Assembly (NCBI RefSeq): GCF_025465545.1
Contig: NZ_JAODMK010000010.1
Span: forward strand, 109,813 to 173,812
Source: Naasia sp.
GTDB taxonomy: Bacteria; Actinomycetota; Actinomycetes; Actinomycetales; Microbacteriaceae
Direction of reading: 5' to 3'
DNA: 64,000 nucleotides
Shown here: one piece after another, positions 55,517 through 64,000 of the stretch
Position numbering within the stretch: the first letter of the stretch is position 1
How the letters are laid out: the number at the start of each line of letters is the position of its first letter
The notes under the pieces: model-generated
Database searches by the model: none
What the model saw: only the letters and a program-made list of their open reading frames with translations
Told to the model about the DNA's origin: nothing
Program-made: the position numbers and the translations under genes

Positions 55517-57049
55517 TCAGCGCACCCGGCGCAGCGCGTTCGCGATCGCGACCGCCCGAAGCGGTGCGGCCGCCTTGTTCTGCGACTCGCGGTACTCGGA
55601 CTCGGGGTCGGAGTCGGCGACGAGGCCGCCCCCGGCCTGGACCCGGGCGACGCCGTCGGCGAGCAGCGCGGTGCGGATGGCGATGGCGAGGTCGGCGTCC
55701 CCCGCGAAGTCGAAGTAGCCGACCACTCCCCCGTAGACGCCGCGCTGCGCGGGCTCGAGCTCGTCGATGATCTGGAGGGCCCGGGGCTTGGGGGCGCCGG
55801 ACAAGGTGCCTGCGGGAAAGGTGGCGCGGAACACGTCCACCGCGTCGGCGCCGGGGCTGAGGTCACCCTCCACCGACGAGACGAGGTGCATGATGTGGCT
55901 GAACCGCTCGATCCGCATGAACTCGGTCACCTCGATGGTTCCGGCGACGCAGACCTTCGAGATGTCGTTGCGGGCCAGGTCGACGAGCATGAGATGCTCG
56001 GCCCGCTCCTTGGGATCCGCGGCGAGGCTCTCGGCGAGCTGCGCGTCCTCGTCCGGCGTGGCGCCGCGCGGCTTCGAGCCGGCGATCGGGTGGGTGAACA
56101 CGCGCCCCTCGCTCACCTTCACGAGCGCCTCGGGCGACGAGCCGACCACGGCGTACGGGGAGCCGTCCGGGCGGGCGAGGCCGAGCAGGTACATGTACGG
56201 GCTCGGGTTGAGGGCCCGCAGCACCCGGTAGACGTCGACGGGGGACGCGGTCGCGGGGAGGTCGAACCGCTGCGAGAGCACCACCTGGAAGATGTCGCCT
56301 TCGCGGATGTACTCCTTGCTCCTCTCGACGCCGGCGAGGAAGTCCTCGCGCCGGGTGCGCAGGATCGGCGCCGGCACGAGCGCGAAGTCCGCCTCGGCCA
56401 GATCGGCGGGGCTCGGCACGGACAGGCGCGCCTGGAGGCCGTCGAGCCGGCGCTGCGCATCGTCCCAGAGAGCGTCCGCGTCGGGGGCTCCGTCGGCGAG
56501 GGCCGTCACGACGAGCAGGACCGCGCCGGTCTTGTGATCGACGACCACGAGCTCGGAGACGAAGCTGAGCGCCTGGCCCGGCACGTCGAAGTCGGCCGGC
56601 GGAGCGTCGGGCAGGCGCTCGAGCTGGCGGATCGCCTCCCAGCCGATGAAGCCCACGAGGCCGCCGGTGAGCGGGGGCAGCCCGGGGATCCGCGGGGTCC
56701 GCCACCGCGCGACCAGCCGGGCGACGGCGTCGAGAGGGGCGCCGAGCGGCTCGCCGCCGAAGGCGCGTTCCGCGTCGATGCCCTCGCCGAGCCAGAGCGG
56801 GGCGCCGTCCTGCTCCGTCAGCACCCCGAACGAGGAGACGCCGATGAAGGACCAGCGCGACCAGATTCCGCCCTGCTCCGCAGACTCGAGCAGGAAGGTC
56901 CCGGGGCGTGGGTTCCCCTGCGCGTCGGCGGCGAGCTTGCGGTAGATGCCGACCGGCGTCTCCTCGCCGGCGAAGAGCACCCGCACGACGGGCAGCACCC
57001 GGTGGTCGGGGACGAGGGCGTCGAACTCGGAGCGGGTGGTGCTAGCCAC
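55517..57049 (-). CDS. trpE: anthranilate synthase component I
   Basis: TrpE converts chorismate to anthranilate using ammonia from TrpG. The 510-residue protein shows [18 protein letters not shown], an [18 protein letters not shown]-type tryptophan-binding LLES motif (feedback inhibition expected), [18 protein letters not shown] and the chorismate-binding [65 protein letters not shown] start overlapping the hisI stop by eight bases. No TrpG domain is fused and no trpG gene is adjacent. Confidence 0.97.
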   Translation of the reverse strand: MASTTRSEFDALVPDHRVLPVVRVLFAGEETPVGIYRKLAADAQGNPRPGTFLLESAEQGGIWSRWSFIGVSSFGVLTEQDGAPLWLGEGIDAERAFGGEPLGAPLDAVARLVARWRTPRIPGLPPLTGGLVGFIGWEAIRQLERLPDAPPADFDVPGQALSFVSELVVVDHKTGAVLLVVTALADGAPDADALWDDAQRRLDGLQARLSVPSPADLAEADFALVPAPILRTRREDFLAGVERSKEYIREGDIFQVVLSQRFDLPATASPVDVYRVLRALNPSPYMYLLGLARPDGSPYAVVGSSPEALVKVSEGRVFTHPIAGSKPRGATPDEDAQLAESLAADPKERAEHLMLVDLARNDISKVCVAGTIEVTEFMRIERFSHIMHLVSSVEGDLSPGADAVDVFRATFPAGTLSGAPKPRALQIIDELEPAQRGVYGGVVGYFDFAGDADLAIAIRTALLADGVARVQAGGGLVADSDPESEYRESQNKAAAPLRAVAIANALRRVR

Positions 57050-57470
57050 CGTTCGCCTCCCGCGTCGCGTCGGCGGCCGGCGCGACGTGCGCGGCGGGCC
57101 CGCCGAGGACCGGCGCGAGCGGGTCGACGTCGAAGCACGCGTGCGCGCCGGTGTGACAGGCGGGGCCGACCTGGTGCACCGTGACGAGCAGGGCGTCGTC
57201 GTCGCAGTCGAGCGCGGCGGCGCGCACGTACTGCACGTTGCCGGAGGTGTCGCCCTTCCGCCAGAGCTCCTGGCGGCTGCGGGACCAGAACGTGACCCGG
57301 CCCTCGGACAGCGTCCTGCGGAGCGCCTCGGCGTTCATGTAGCCGAGCATGAGGACCTGGCCGCTGCCCTCCTCCTGGATGACGGCAGGCAGGAGGCCCG
57401 CCGAGTCGAAGCTCGCGCGGGCGACCACTGCGTCGATGTCGGCGGCGCGCTCGGGATCCAGGAGGGTCAT
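57042..57470 (-). CDS. hisI: phosphoribosyl-AMP cyclohydrolase
   Basis: Opens the purine ring of phosphoribosyl-AMP, the third step of histidine synthesis. The 142-residue zinc enzyme has [53 protein letters not shown], the [13 protein letters not shown] metal site and the Cys pair in [16 protein letters not shown] start sharing one base with the hisF stop. Stand-alone HisI; HisE is encoded separately four genes away. Confidence 0.97.
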   Translation of the reverse strand: MTLLDPERAADIDAVVARASFDSAGLLPAVIQEEGSGQVLMLGYMNAEALRRTLSEGRVTFWSRSRQELWRKGDTSGNVQYVRAAALDCDDDALLVTVHQVGPACHTGAHACFDVDPLAPVLGGPAAHVAPAADATREANGG

Positions 57471-58231
57471 CAGCGGATCACGATTCCCTTCGCGGCGAGC
57501 GCCCGCTTGACGTCGCCGATGGTGAGCTGGCCCGAGTGGAAGACGGACGCGGCGAGCACCGCGTCGGCGCCCGCCTGGACCGCGGGGGCGAAGTGCTCGA
57601 GTGCGCCCGCGCCGCCGGAGGCGACGACCGGCACCGTGCTGACGGAGCGCATCGCCTCGATGAGCTCGAGGTCGTAGCCGCTCTTGGTGCCGTCGGCGTC
57701 GATCGAGTTGACGAGCAGCTCCCCCGCTCCCCGCTCGATGGCCTCCCGCGCCCAGGCCACGGCGTCGAGGTCGGTGCGGCGGCGGCCGCCGTGGGTCGTG
57801 ACCACGAAGCCCGAGTCGGTGTGCGCGGCGCGGGTGACGTCGAGGGAGAGGACGACGACCTGGGCGCCGAACCGGTCGGCGATCTCGTCGATCACGGCAG
57901 GGCGCGCGATTGCGGCGCTGTTGACGCCGATCTTGTCGGCCCCGCTGGCGAGGAGCCGCGCCACGTCCTCGGCGGAGCGGACTCCCCCGCCCACCGTGAG
58001 CGGGATGAAGACCTGCTCCGCGGTGCGGCGGACCACGTCGTACATGGTGTCCCGCTGCTCGGTGGTGGCGGTGACGTCGAGGAACGTCAGCTCGTCGGCG
58101 CCCTGTTCGTAGTAGGTGCGCGACAGCTCGACGGGGTCGCCCGCGTCGCGGAGGTTCTGGAAGTTGACGCCCTTGACCACCCGTCCGTTCGCCACGTCAA
58201 GGCAGGGGATCACCCGGACGGCGACGCTCAT
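57470..58231 (-). CDS. hisF: imidazole glycerol phosphate synthase subunit HisF
   Basis: HisF is the cyclase half of the HisFH complex. The 253-residue barrel has [85 protein letters not shown] and [20 protein letters not shown], with both catalytic aspartates (CLD and DADG). ATG start 12 bases after hisG. hisH is not in the window. Confidence 0.98.
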   Translation of the reverse strand: MSVAVRVIPCLDVANGRVVKGVNFQNLRDAGDPVELSRTYYEQGADELTFLDVTATTEQRDTMYDVVRRTAEQVFIPLTVGGGVRSAEDVARLLASGADKIGVNSAAIARPAVIDEIADRFGAQVVVLSLDVTRAAHTDSGFVVTTHGGRRRTDLDAVAWAREAIERGAGELLVNSIDADGTKSGYDLELIEAMRSVSTVPVVASGGAGALEHFAPAVQAGADAVLAASVFHSGQLTIGDVKRALAAKGIVIR

Positions 58232-58243
58232 CGCTCGGCCGTC

Positions 58244-59083
58244 CTAGATCCGGGCGGCGTGGATGGGGCTGACGAGGATCGCGCGCGCGCCGAGCTCGTA
58301 GAGGGCATCCATCACCTGGTTCGTGTCGAAGCGCGGCACCATGACCCGCACGGCGACCCACCCCGTGTCGCGCAGCGGCGACACCGTCGGCGACTCCAGT
58401 CCGGGCGTGATCACCGATGCCTGGTCGAGGAGCGGCGCGGGCAGGTCGTAGTCCATCAGCACGTACTGGTGGGCCACCATGACGCCCTGCAGCCGGCGGA
58501 CGAGCACGTCGATGCCGGCGAGCGAGGGATCCGACGCCACGAGGACGGCGCTGGACTCGAGCAGGACGGGGCCGAAGATCTCGAGCCCCTGCTTGCGGAG
58601 CGTGCTGCCGGTCTCGACGACGTCGGCCACGGCGTCGGCGACGCCGAGCCGCACGGCGGACTCCACGGCTCCGTCGAGGTGGATGAGCTCGACGCTCACG
58701 CCGTTGTCACGGAGGAAGCCGCCGACGAGCCCGGTGTAGCTGGTGGCCACCCGCGCCCCGTTGAGATCCTCCAGCGACGAGAACCGGCCGATGGGTCCGG
58801 CGAAGCGGAAGGTGGACGCACCGAAGTCGAGGCCGACCACCTCGCCGGCGGGCGACTCGGAGTCCAGCAGCAGGTCGCGTCCGGTGATGCCGACGTCGAG
58901 GGCGCCCGACCCCACGTAGGTGGCGATGTCGCGGGGGCGCAGGTAGAAGAACTCCACGCCGTTGCGCGGATCGGCGACGATGAGCTCCTTGGGGTCGCGG
59001 CGCACCGCGTACCCGGCTTCCCGCAGCATCGCTGCCGCGGACTCACTCAGCGTGCCCTTGTTGGGCACTGCGATTCTCAGCAT
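58244..59083 (-). CDS. hisG: ATP phosphoribosyltransferase (long form, HisG)
   Basis: First enzyme of histidine synthesis, joining ATP and PRPP; feedback-inhibited by histidine. The 279-residue protein is the long form with a C-terminal regulatory ACT-like domain (ALYELGARAILVSPIHAARI). Catalytic part: RIAVPNKGTLSESAAAMLREAGY, DVGITGRDLLLDS, and the PRPP loop ADAVADVVETGSTLRKQGLEI. Start is ATG 59083, with GAAGG five bases upstream; the 358-aa track ORF extends over hisE in another frame. It follows hisE by 64 bases. Confidence 0.97.
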   Translation of the reverse strand: MLRIAVPNKGTLSESAAAMLREAGYAVRRDPKELIVADPRNGVEFFYLRPRDIATYVGSGALDVGITGRDLLLDSESPAGEVVGLDFGASTFRFAGPIGRFSSLEDLNGARVATSYTGLVGGFLRDNGVSVELIHLDGAVESAVRLGVADAVADVVETGSTLRKQGLEIFGPVLLESSAVLVASDPSLAGIDVLVRRLQGVMVAHQYVLMDYDLPAPLLDQASVITPGLESPTVSPLRDTGWVAVRVMVPRFDTNQVMDALYELGARAILVSPIHAARI

Positions 59084-59147
59084 GGCTGCCTTCGGAAGAT
59101 TGGGGGTGGAGAGGTCCGGCCGGACCGGGGGCGGGGCGCCCGCCGGG

Positions 59148-59411
59148 TCACAGATGTCGGTAGACGTCCTCGAGAGCGAGCCCCCGGGCGAGCAGCATGA
59201 CCTGCAGGTGGTAGAGCAGCTGGGAGGTCTCCTCGGCGAGCCGGTCGCCGGACTCGTGCTCGGCCGCCATCCAGACCTCGGCGGCCTCCTCGACGATCTT
59301 CTTGCCGATCGAGTGCACACCGGCGTCGAGCTCGGCCACCGTGCCGGAGCCCTCCGGCCGCGCGGCCGCCTTGTCCGCGAGTTCCGCGAACAGCTCGTCG
59401 AAGGTCTTCAC
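59148..59411 (-). CDS. hisE: phosphoribosyl-ATP pyrophosphatase
   Basis: Second step of histidine synthesis, removing pyrophosphate from phosphoribosyl-ATP. The 87-residue all-helical MazG-like protein has [20 protein letters not shown] and [21 protein letters not shown], with the acidic Mg-binding residues. GTG start 16 bases after rpe. TAACCT lies exactly six bases before it, so a leaderless internal promoter is possible; GGAG in the gap is too close to serve well as ribosome site. Confidence 0.96.
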   Translation of the reverse strand: MKTFDELFAELADKAAARPEGSGTVAELDAGVHSIGKKIVEEAAEVWMAAEHESGDRLAEETSQLLYHLQVMLLARGLALEDVYRHL

Positions 59412-59417
59412 GGCTCC

Positions 59418-59423
59418 AGGTTA
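59418..59423 (-). promoter_or_regulatory. candidate leaderless promoter -10 box of hisE
   Basis: TAACCT-GGAGCC-GTG on the minus strand, in the 16-base rpe/hisE gap; same geometry as the other leaderless starts listed here. Confidence 0.4.
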
Positions 59424-59427
59424 CCGG

Positions 59428-60081
59428 TCAGCGGGACGCGGCCGTCCGCAGCGCCCGGATCGCCTTCCCCGGGTCGGTGCTGCCGAAGACGCTCGATCCG
59501 GCCACGAAGGTGTCGGCGCCGTGCCGGGCGGCGATGCCGATGGTGGCGGTGCTGATCCCGCCGTCGACCTGGAGTCGCAGGTCGCGGCCCTCGCGCTCCG
59601 CGGCCGCTGCGACGAGGGCGAGCTTCGGCATCATCCCGTCGAGGAAGGACTGGCCGCCGAAGCCGGGCTCCACCGTCATGACGAGGACCAGGTCGAACTC
59701 GGCGAGCCGGTCGAGCCACGGCTCAGCGGGCGTGCCGGGCTTGAGGGCGATGCCGGCCCGGGCGCCGCGGGCCCGGATGGCCCGGGCGGTCGCGACGGCG
59801 TCAGCAGCCGCCTCGACATGGAAGGTGACGGATGCCGCTCCCGCGGAGGCGTAGTCGGGCGCCCACCGGTCCGGATCCTCGATCATCAGGTGCACGTCGA
59901 GCGGGACGGGGCTCACCTCGGCGAGCCGCTCGACGGTGCCGAGACCGAAGGTGAGGTTCGGCACGAAGTGGTTGTCCATCACGTCGACGTGCACGAGGTC
60001 GGCCTCACCGATGCGCAGCACCTCCTGCTCGAGGTTCGCGAAATCGGCGGCCAGGATGCTCGGGTGGATGTACGGCGCCAC
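59428..60081 (-). CDS. rpe: ribulose-phosphate 3-epimerase
   Basis: Interconverts ribulose 5-phosphate and xylulose 5-phosphate, feeding transketolase. The 217-residue barrel has [70 protein letters not shown] and [12 protein letters not shown] with the metal-binding His and Asp. GTG start, six bases after TAGACT, whose TAG is the stop codon of rsmB; there is no ribosome site. The gene is apart from the other pentose-phosphate genes and precedes the his genes, which use ribose phosphate. Confidence 0.97.
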   Translation of the reverse strand: MAPYIHPSILAADFANLEQEVLRIGEADLVHVDVMDNHFVPNLTFGLGTVERLAEVSPVPLDVHLMIEDPDRWAPDYASAGAASVTFHVEAAADAVATARAIRARGARAGIALKPGTPAEPWLDRLAEFDLVLVMTVEPGFGGQSFLDGMMPKLALVAAAAEREGRDLRLQVDGGISTATIGIAARHGADTFVAGSSVFGSTDPGKAIRALRTAASR

Positions 60082-60087
60082 CGGGCG

Positions 60088-60093
60088 AGTCTA
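60088..60093 (-). promoter_or_regulatory. leaderless promoter -10 box of rpe, using the rsmB stop codon
   Basis: TAGACT-CGCCCG-GTG on the minus strand: the rsmB TAG stop is the first half of a good -10 hexamer six bases before the rpe start. It could drive rpe-hisE-hisG and the following genes independently of priA-fmt-rsmB. Confidence 0.55.
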
Positions 60094-61524
60094 CTGAGGC
60101 CGGACCGGCCGGACGTGGCCCCGCTCGCTCTCGCGGACTGCCGCCGGCAGCCCGCCCGCCTTGGTGAGCAGGGCGATGAACATGCCGTCGGTGCCGTGCC
60201 GGTGCGGCCAGAGCTGCACCGCGCGGCCCACGCCGGCGTCGCGGAGCGCCCCACCGGTGGCCTCGGCGAGGAGCGCTGCCGTGTCGAGTGCGACGAGCTC
60301 GGCATGCCGCTCGAGGGCCGCGGCGACGATCGCCCGCGTCTCGTCGAGGTGCGGCGAGCAGGTGACGTAGGCGAGGAGTCCGCCGGGCTTGAGCGCGCCG
60401 AAGGCCGCGTCGAGCAGCTCGGCCTGCAGCGGCGCGAGCGCGGCGACATCGTCCGGCGACTTCCGCCAGCGCGCCTCGGGCCGGCGGCGCAGCGCGCCGA
60501 GCCCGGTGCAGGGCGCGTCGAGGAGGATCCGGTCGAAGTAGCCCTCCTCGCCCGTGCCGAACCGGCGGGCGTCGCCGATGACCACCTGGTGCACTCCCGG
60601 GACGGCGTCGAGCGCTCCCTGGACGAGCGCCGCCCGGCCGGGGAGCACCTCGTTGGCGAGAAGGGCCGCTCCCCCGAGTGCGGCGTCCGCGGCGAGCACC
60701 GCGGCCTTGCCTCCGGGGCCCGCGCACATGTCCAGCCAGCGCTCGCCGAGCGAGACGGGGCGCGAGCGGCTGAGCGCGAGCGCGGCGAGCTGGGAGCCCT
60801 CGTCCTGCACGCGGACGGTGCCTGCCCGCACGGCCGGCAGGGCGAGCGGGTCGCCGCTGCTGAGAACCATGCCGAGCGGGGAGAAGTCGGTGGGCAGGAG
60901 GCCGACCTCGCTGCGGTCGCCGAGCCCCGGCAGGGCGACGAGGCCGACCTTCGGCGGGGCGTTGTCGGCCTCGAGGAGGTAGGTGAGCTCGGATTCGCGT
61001 CCCTCGGCGGCGAGGGCGTTCCGGAACGCCCGGACCACCCAGGCGGGATGGGAGTGCAGCACGGAGAGCCGCTCGTCCTCGCCCTCGGTGCCCTCGAGCA
61101 CCCGGTTGAGCCACTCCTCCCGGTCCGTGCGGGCGATGGTGCGGAGCACGCCGTTGACGAATCCGCTGCCGGAGCGGACTCCGGACTCCTTCGCCTGCAG
61201 CACGGCCTCGTTGACCGCGGCGTGCGGGGCGACGCGCATCGACAGCAGCTGGTGCGCGCCGAGCCGGAGCACGTCCCGGAGCGGCGGGTCGACCCGCGCG
61301 ATCGGGCGGCCGGAGACCAGCTCGATCACCCGGTCGTAGTAGCCCGAGCGCCGGAGCGTGCCGTAGGTGAGTTCGGTGGCGAGGGCGGCGTCGGCGGTGC
61401 TGAGTCCGGCGCGGTGCACGCGCGCCGGCAGCAGCAGGTTGGCGTAGGCGTCCTCCGCCCGGACGGCGCGGATGACCTCGAGCGCGACGCGGCGCGCGGG
61501 CTGGACGCGGGGCGCGGCGCTCAC
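60091..61524 (-). CDS. rsmB: 16S rRNA (cytosine-967-C5)-methyltransferase family protein (RsmB/NusB-fold)
   Basis: A 477-residue protein with an N-terminal NusB-like RNA-binding domain (RRVALEVIRAVRAEDAYANLLLP ... HAAVNEAVLQAKESG.RSGSGFVNGVLR) and a C-terminal SAM-dependent methyltransferase: WLDMCAGPGGKAAVLAADA, FDRILLDAPCTGLGALRRRPEARWRKSP with one catalytic Cys and YVTCSPHLDETRAIV with the other. Start is the GTG at 61524 (VSAAPRVQPARRVAL), overlapping the fmt stop by four bases. Target base is inferred from family. Confidence 0.94.
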   Translation of the reverse strand: MSAAPRVQPARRVALEVIRAVRAEDAYANLLLPARVHRAGLSTADAALATELTYGTLRRSGYYDRVIELVSGRPIARVDPPLRDVLRLGAHQLLSMRVAPHAAVNEAVLQAKESGVRSGSGFVNGVLRTIARTDREEWLNRVLEGTEGEDERLSVLHSHPAWVVRAFRNALAAEGRESELTYLLEADNAPPKVGLVALPGLGDRSEVGLLPTDFSPLGMVLSSGDPLALPAVRAGTVRVQDEGSQLAALALSRSRPVSLGERWLDMCAGPGGKAAVLAADAALGGAALLANEVLPGRAALVQGALDAVPGVHQVVIGDARRFGTGEEGYFDRILLDAPCTGLGALRRRPEARWRKSPDDVAALAPLQAELLDAAFGALKPGGLLAYVTCSPHLDETRAIVAAALERHAELVALDTAALLAEATGGALRDAGVGRAVQLWPHRHGTDGMFIALLTKAGGLPAAVRESERGHVRPVRPQ

Positions 61525-62453
61525 GCCTGCTCCAGGTCGGCGCTGAGGGAGGCGACGCCGCCGAGGCCCCGCCACCAGGCGGCCGCCGCCATGGCCCGCC
61601 TGCCGCTCGGCTGCACGACCACCAGCTCGACCGGCACGGTCCCAGTGCCGAGCACGACCGAACGGCCGCGGAGGGTGAGTTCGCCCGGGCGGACGCCGGC
61701 GCTGTCCCGCGACGGCGCCGCCTCGTGCACCTTGAGCCGCTCACCGGAGAGCATCAGGTAGGCACCCGGCTCCGGCGTCGCGCCGCGCACCCGGTCGAGC
61801 ACCCGATCGGCGCTCTGGCGCCAGTCGATGGCGCCGTCGAGCAGGGTGAGCTTGGGGGCGAGGGTCGGCTCGCCCTCCTGCGGCACCCCGACCGCGGTGC
61901 CGTCCGCGAGGTCGTCGACGACCCGGGCGAGGACGGCGGCGCCCCGCTCGGCGAGGACCCCGAGCAGGTGTCCGGCCGTCTCGTGCCGGCCGATCGTGTG
62001 CTCCTCACGGGCGTAGACCGGGCCGGTGTCCATGCCCGCCTCCAACTGGAAGACGCTCACGCCGGTGACCGCGTCGCCCGCGAGCAGGGCGCGCTGCACC
62101 GGAGCCGCACCGCGCCAGCGCGGCAGCAGCGAGAAGTGCAGATTGATCCAGCCGAGCCGCGGAACGGACAGCAGGGGCTCGCGCAGGAGCTTGCCGTAGG
62201 CCACGACCACGCCGAGGTCCGGCTCGACCGCCGCGAGCGAGGCGCTCACCTCCGCGTCCAGCACGGTCGGTCGCAGCACCGGGAGGGCGAGACGCTCGGC
62301 CGCCTCCGCGACCGGCGAGGGGGTGAGCACCCGCTTTCGGCCGAGGGGCGCGTCGGGGCGGGTGAGCACCATTGCGACCTCGTGCTCCCCCGCGGCGAGG
62401 GTCCTGAGGCTCGGCACCGCAGGCGACGGAGTGCCGGCGAAGACCAGCCTCAT
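61521..62453 (-). CDS. fmt: methionyl-tRNA formyltransferase
   Basis: Formylates initiator methionyl-tRNA with 10-formyl-THF. The 310-residue protein has [67 protein letters not shown] (catalytic Asn/His region), VSVFQLEAGMDTGPVYARE and the OB-like C-terminal domain (GRSVVLGTGTVPVELVVVQPSGRRAMAAAAWWRG). ATG start with GGGAGG upstream, 30 bases after priA. Confidence 0.97.
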   Translation of the reverse strand: MRLVFAGTPSPAVPSLRTLAAGEHEVAMVLTRPDAPLGRKRVLTPSPVAEAAERLALPVLRPTVLDAEVSASLAAVEPDLGVVVAYGKLLREPLLSVPRLGWINLHFSLLPRWRGAAPVQRALLAGDAVTGVSVFQLEAGMDTGPVYAREEHTIGRHETAGHLLGVLAERGAAVLARVVDDLADGTAVGVPQEGEPTLAPKLTLLDGAIDWRQSADRVLDRVRGATPEPGAYLMLSGERLKVHEAAPSRDSAGVRPGELTLRGRSVVLGTGTVPVELVVVQPSGRRAMAAAAWWRGLGGVASLSADLEQA

Positions 62454-62483
62454 CCTGTCGCCTCCCGCCGTGGCCCGCGCCGC

Positions 62484-64000
62484 TCAGAGGGCATCGGGGT
62501 CGTCCATTCGGACTCTGAGTGTAGGCGGCGGCCGTCGGTCCCGCCCGCTCGAGGCGCGGTCGGCGACGCTCTGGGGGCGGCGGCCGCTTGCGGCCCGGAG
62601 GATGCCGGTGCGGAGCACTCCGGCCACTGCCGCGCCGTGGGCGTAGTCGAAGCGGACGACGGTGCGGACCAGGCCGTCGGCCGGCTCGCTGCTGACCACC
62701 GTCGCGCCGGCCGCCTCCGCCTCGGCGAGCACCGGCTCGAGCACCCTGCTCGGTCCGGTGAGGGTGGCGACGCGCACGGCGGGAGGAAACCGGAGCTCCC
62801 GCCGCTCGGCCACCTCATGGGCGAGGAAGTCGGACTGCCGCCAGGTCGCCACCGCGCGTCCCAGCGGGCCGCCGACCCCGACGAGGTGCACGGGGGCGCC
62901 GGGCGCGGCCAGCGAGGCGGCCGCGGACCACCAGCGCAGGCAGTCCTCCGCGACGCGGGCGCTCTCCCGCATCAGCATCCGCTGGCCGTCGAGGAGCAGC
63001 ACCGCCCGGTAGCCGCCGTCGGCGATCGGCTCGGCGCCCCGAGTGGCGATCACGAGCGCTGGCTGGGCGTCGACGCGTTCGAGCGGCCGCTCGCCGTCGG
63101 AGATCAGCACCCGCACCCCGGGGAACGCGCGGCCGAGGTCGTAGGCGGTGCGTCCCGCGTCCGCAGCCATGGGGGTGCCCGCCCGCAGCGCGTCGAGCGC
63201 GGCGTTCCCCGGCCGGGCCACCTGCAGCAGAACGGGGCCCTGAAGAACGGCCTCGCTCGCGGCACGCCAGGCGGCCTGTGGGATGCGCGGTGAGCCCGGA
63301 TCGTCGGGGGTGAGGATCACGTGCGGCGGACGGAGCCGTCGCGGGGCGATCGCGGTGAGCCAGCCCAGCTCCACCAGCCGTTCCGCCGCTGCGGACCGAG
63401 CGTGCCCGAGGAGCACGAGGGTGCAGCCTGACTGCTCCTGGCGGACGAGAGCCGCGTCGCGGGCGTGCACGTACGGCGCGAGCTGCTCCCCGAGCAGGGA
63501 GTCCCCGTCGTTCCAGACCGCGAGCAGGCCGAGCCGGTGCACCGGGGCGTAGACCGCCGAGCGGTTGCCGACGACGATGCTGGGCCGCTCCTCCAGGGCG
63601 GACAGGAAGCCCAGGTAGCGCTCGGGGCCGCTCTGCCTGGCGTCGAGGCGCAGCACGGGACCGGCTCCGGGCAGGGACGCCAGGGCGAGCTGCACCTGGT
63701 CCTGGTCCCGATAGTCGGGCAGCACGAGCACCGCGCTGCGGCCCTGGCCCAGCTCGTGCACCGCGAGCCGGGCGAGCGTGAGCGCCCAGGCGCCGATCCA
63801 GCCGCCGCCCACCTCCACCAGGCCCGGGATCGCCTCGACGGCGAGGCGGGAGCCGGGCTCGGCGGGGAGGGCGTCGCCGTAGTCGGCGAGCTCGACGACC
63901 GGCGGCGGCCCCTCTGGCTCCTCGGGCCGCCGCCCGTTGCGCCAGGCCTTCTCCACCCGCACCTGCCGACGGGGAATCGCGAGGCGCAGAACGTCGCTGG
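62484..64000 (-). CDS. priA: probable primosomal protein N' (PriA), helicase-defective actinobacterial form, 5' end outside the window
   Basis: About 505 codons are visible; the frame stays open to the window edge, so the N terminus (DNA-binding domain) is missing and the track ATG (63962) is internal. Order of helicase-like segments follows PriA (SAVLVLPDYRDQDQVQLALAS, SIVVGNRSAVYAPVHRLGLLAVWNDGD, PHVILTPDDPGSPR, GVRVLISDGERPL, VGVGGPLGRAVATWRQSDFLAHEVAERRELRFPP). The Walker A Gly-Lys-Thr is replaced (VEVGGGWIGAWALTLARL), the DEEH box reads NDGD, and no zinc-binding Cys clusters are visible. Actinobacterial PriA proteins commonly lack helicase motifs, so this is a normal form rather than a pseudogene. 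Located before fmt, as is usual. Confidence 0.88.
   Translation of the reverse strand, partial: SDVLRLAIPRRQVRVEKAWRNGRRPEEPEGPPPVVELADYGDALPAEPGSRLAVEAIPGLVEVGGGWIGAWALTLARLAVHELGQGRSAVLVLPDYRDQDQVQLALASLPGAGPVLRLDARQSGPERYLGFLSALEERPSIVVGNRSAVYAPVHRLGLLAVWNDGDSLLGEQLAPYVHARDAALVRQEQSGCTLVLLGHARSAAAERLVELGWLTAIAPRRLRPPHVILTPDDPGSPRIPQAAWRAASEAVLQGPVLLQVARPGNAALDALRAGTPMAADAGRTAYDLGRAFPGVRVLISDGERPLERVDAQPALVIATRGAEPIADGGYRAVLLLDGQRMLMRESARVAEDCLRWWSAAASLAAPGAPVHLVGVGGPLGRAVATWRQSDFLAHEVAERRELRFPPAVRVATLTGPSRVLEPVLAEAEAAGATVVSSEPADGLVRTVVRFDYAHGAAVAGVLRTGILRAASGRRPQSVADRASSGRDRRPPPTLRVRMDDPDAL

Noticed and set aside
62484-64000. priA as a decayed pseudogene
   Set aside because: The frame is open with no stop or shift, and loss of Walker A and Zn motifs is normal for actinobacterial PriA.

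Overview
The window is a GC-rich actinobacterial chromosome segment, most like a Microbacteriaceae genome (Leifsonia/Clavibacter/Microbacterium group). Evidence: RbpA, OpcA, WhiA, a PdtaR-type ANTAR regulator, a PriA without helicase motifs, an HGxxPAAW protein in a trp cluster, and many GTG/TTG starts with 4-base GTGA gene overlaps. It is core genome throughout: no IS element, prophage or CRISPR array was seen, and no gene-free stretch exceeds about 250 bases.

Layout. 1-4.3 kb (minus): sufB-sufD (Fe-S assembly) and ctaB-ctaA (heme O/A synthesis). 4.5-12.7 kb (plus): a pentose-phosphate operon tkt-tal-pgi-zwf-opcA-pgl, closed by a 36-base perfect palindrome. 12.8-23.7 kb (minus): rbpA, secG, a membrane Ser/Thr kinase, the lower-glycolysis block gapA-pgk-tpiA, sodA, whiA, rapZ, uvrC. 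23.7-30.6 kb (minus): uvrA, a hemerythrin-like protein, a VOC protein, uvrB, coaE. 30.8-32.8 kb (plus): a TarS/TarP-like glycosyltransferase, convergent with rpsA. 34.6-39.5 kb (minus): a DUF885 hydrolase, an orphan PTS EIIA, polA. 39.5-41.1 kb (plus): a PaaI-type thioesterase and an AbiEi/DUF559 nuclease-like gene framed by two 53-base imperfect palindromes. 41.2-50.5 kb: pdtaR, tRNA-Leu(CAA), an alpha/beta hydrolase, pyk, gltD-gltB. 50.7-64 kb (minus): one long biosynthetic run, priA-fmt-rsmB-rpe-hisE-hisG-hisF-hisI-trpE-(Trp membrane protein)-(HGxxPAAW)-trpC-trpB-trpA-lgt.

Together the genes give a nearly complete glucose-6-phosphate to pyruvate route plus the oxidative and non-oxidative pentose branches. 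They feed tryptophan and histidine synthesis, glutamate synthesis, cytochrome-oxidase heme, Fe-S assembly and nucleotide excision repair.

Most interesting signals: (1) a nuclease-like DUF559 gene bracketed by a pair of REP-like palindromes that share a conserved internal C-C mismatch; (2) at least nine genes with a TANNNT box exactly 6-7 bases before the start codon and no Shine-Dalgarno sequence, i.e. leaderless promoters, three of them built from the TAG stop codon of the preceding gene; (3) a shared promoter/SOS-box module in front of both uvrA and uvrB; (4) a 47-base tandem duplication of the tpiA translation-initiation region that creates a 19-codon upstream ORF; (5) a uvrC-rapZ-whiA cluster without the usual yvcK gene.
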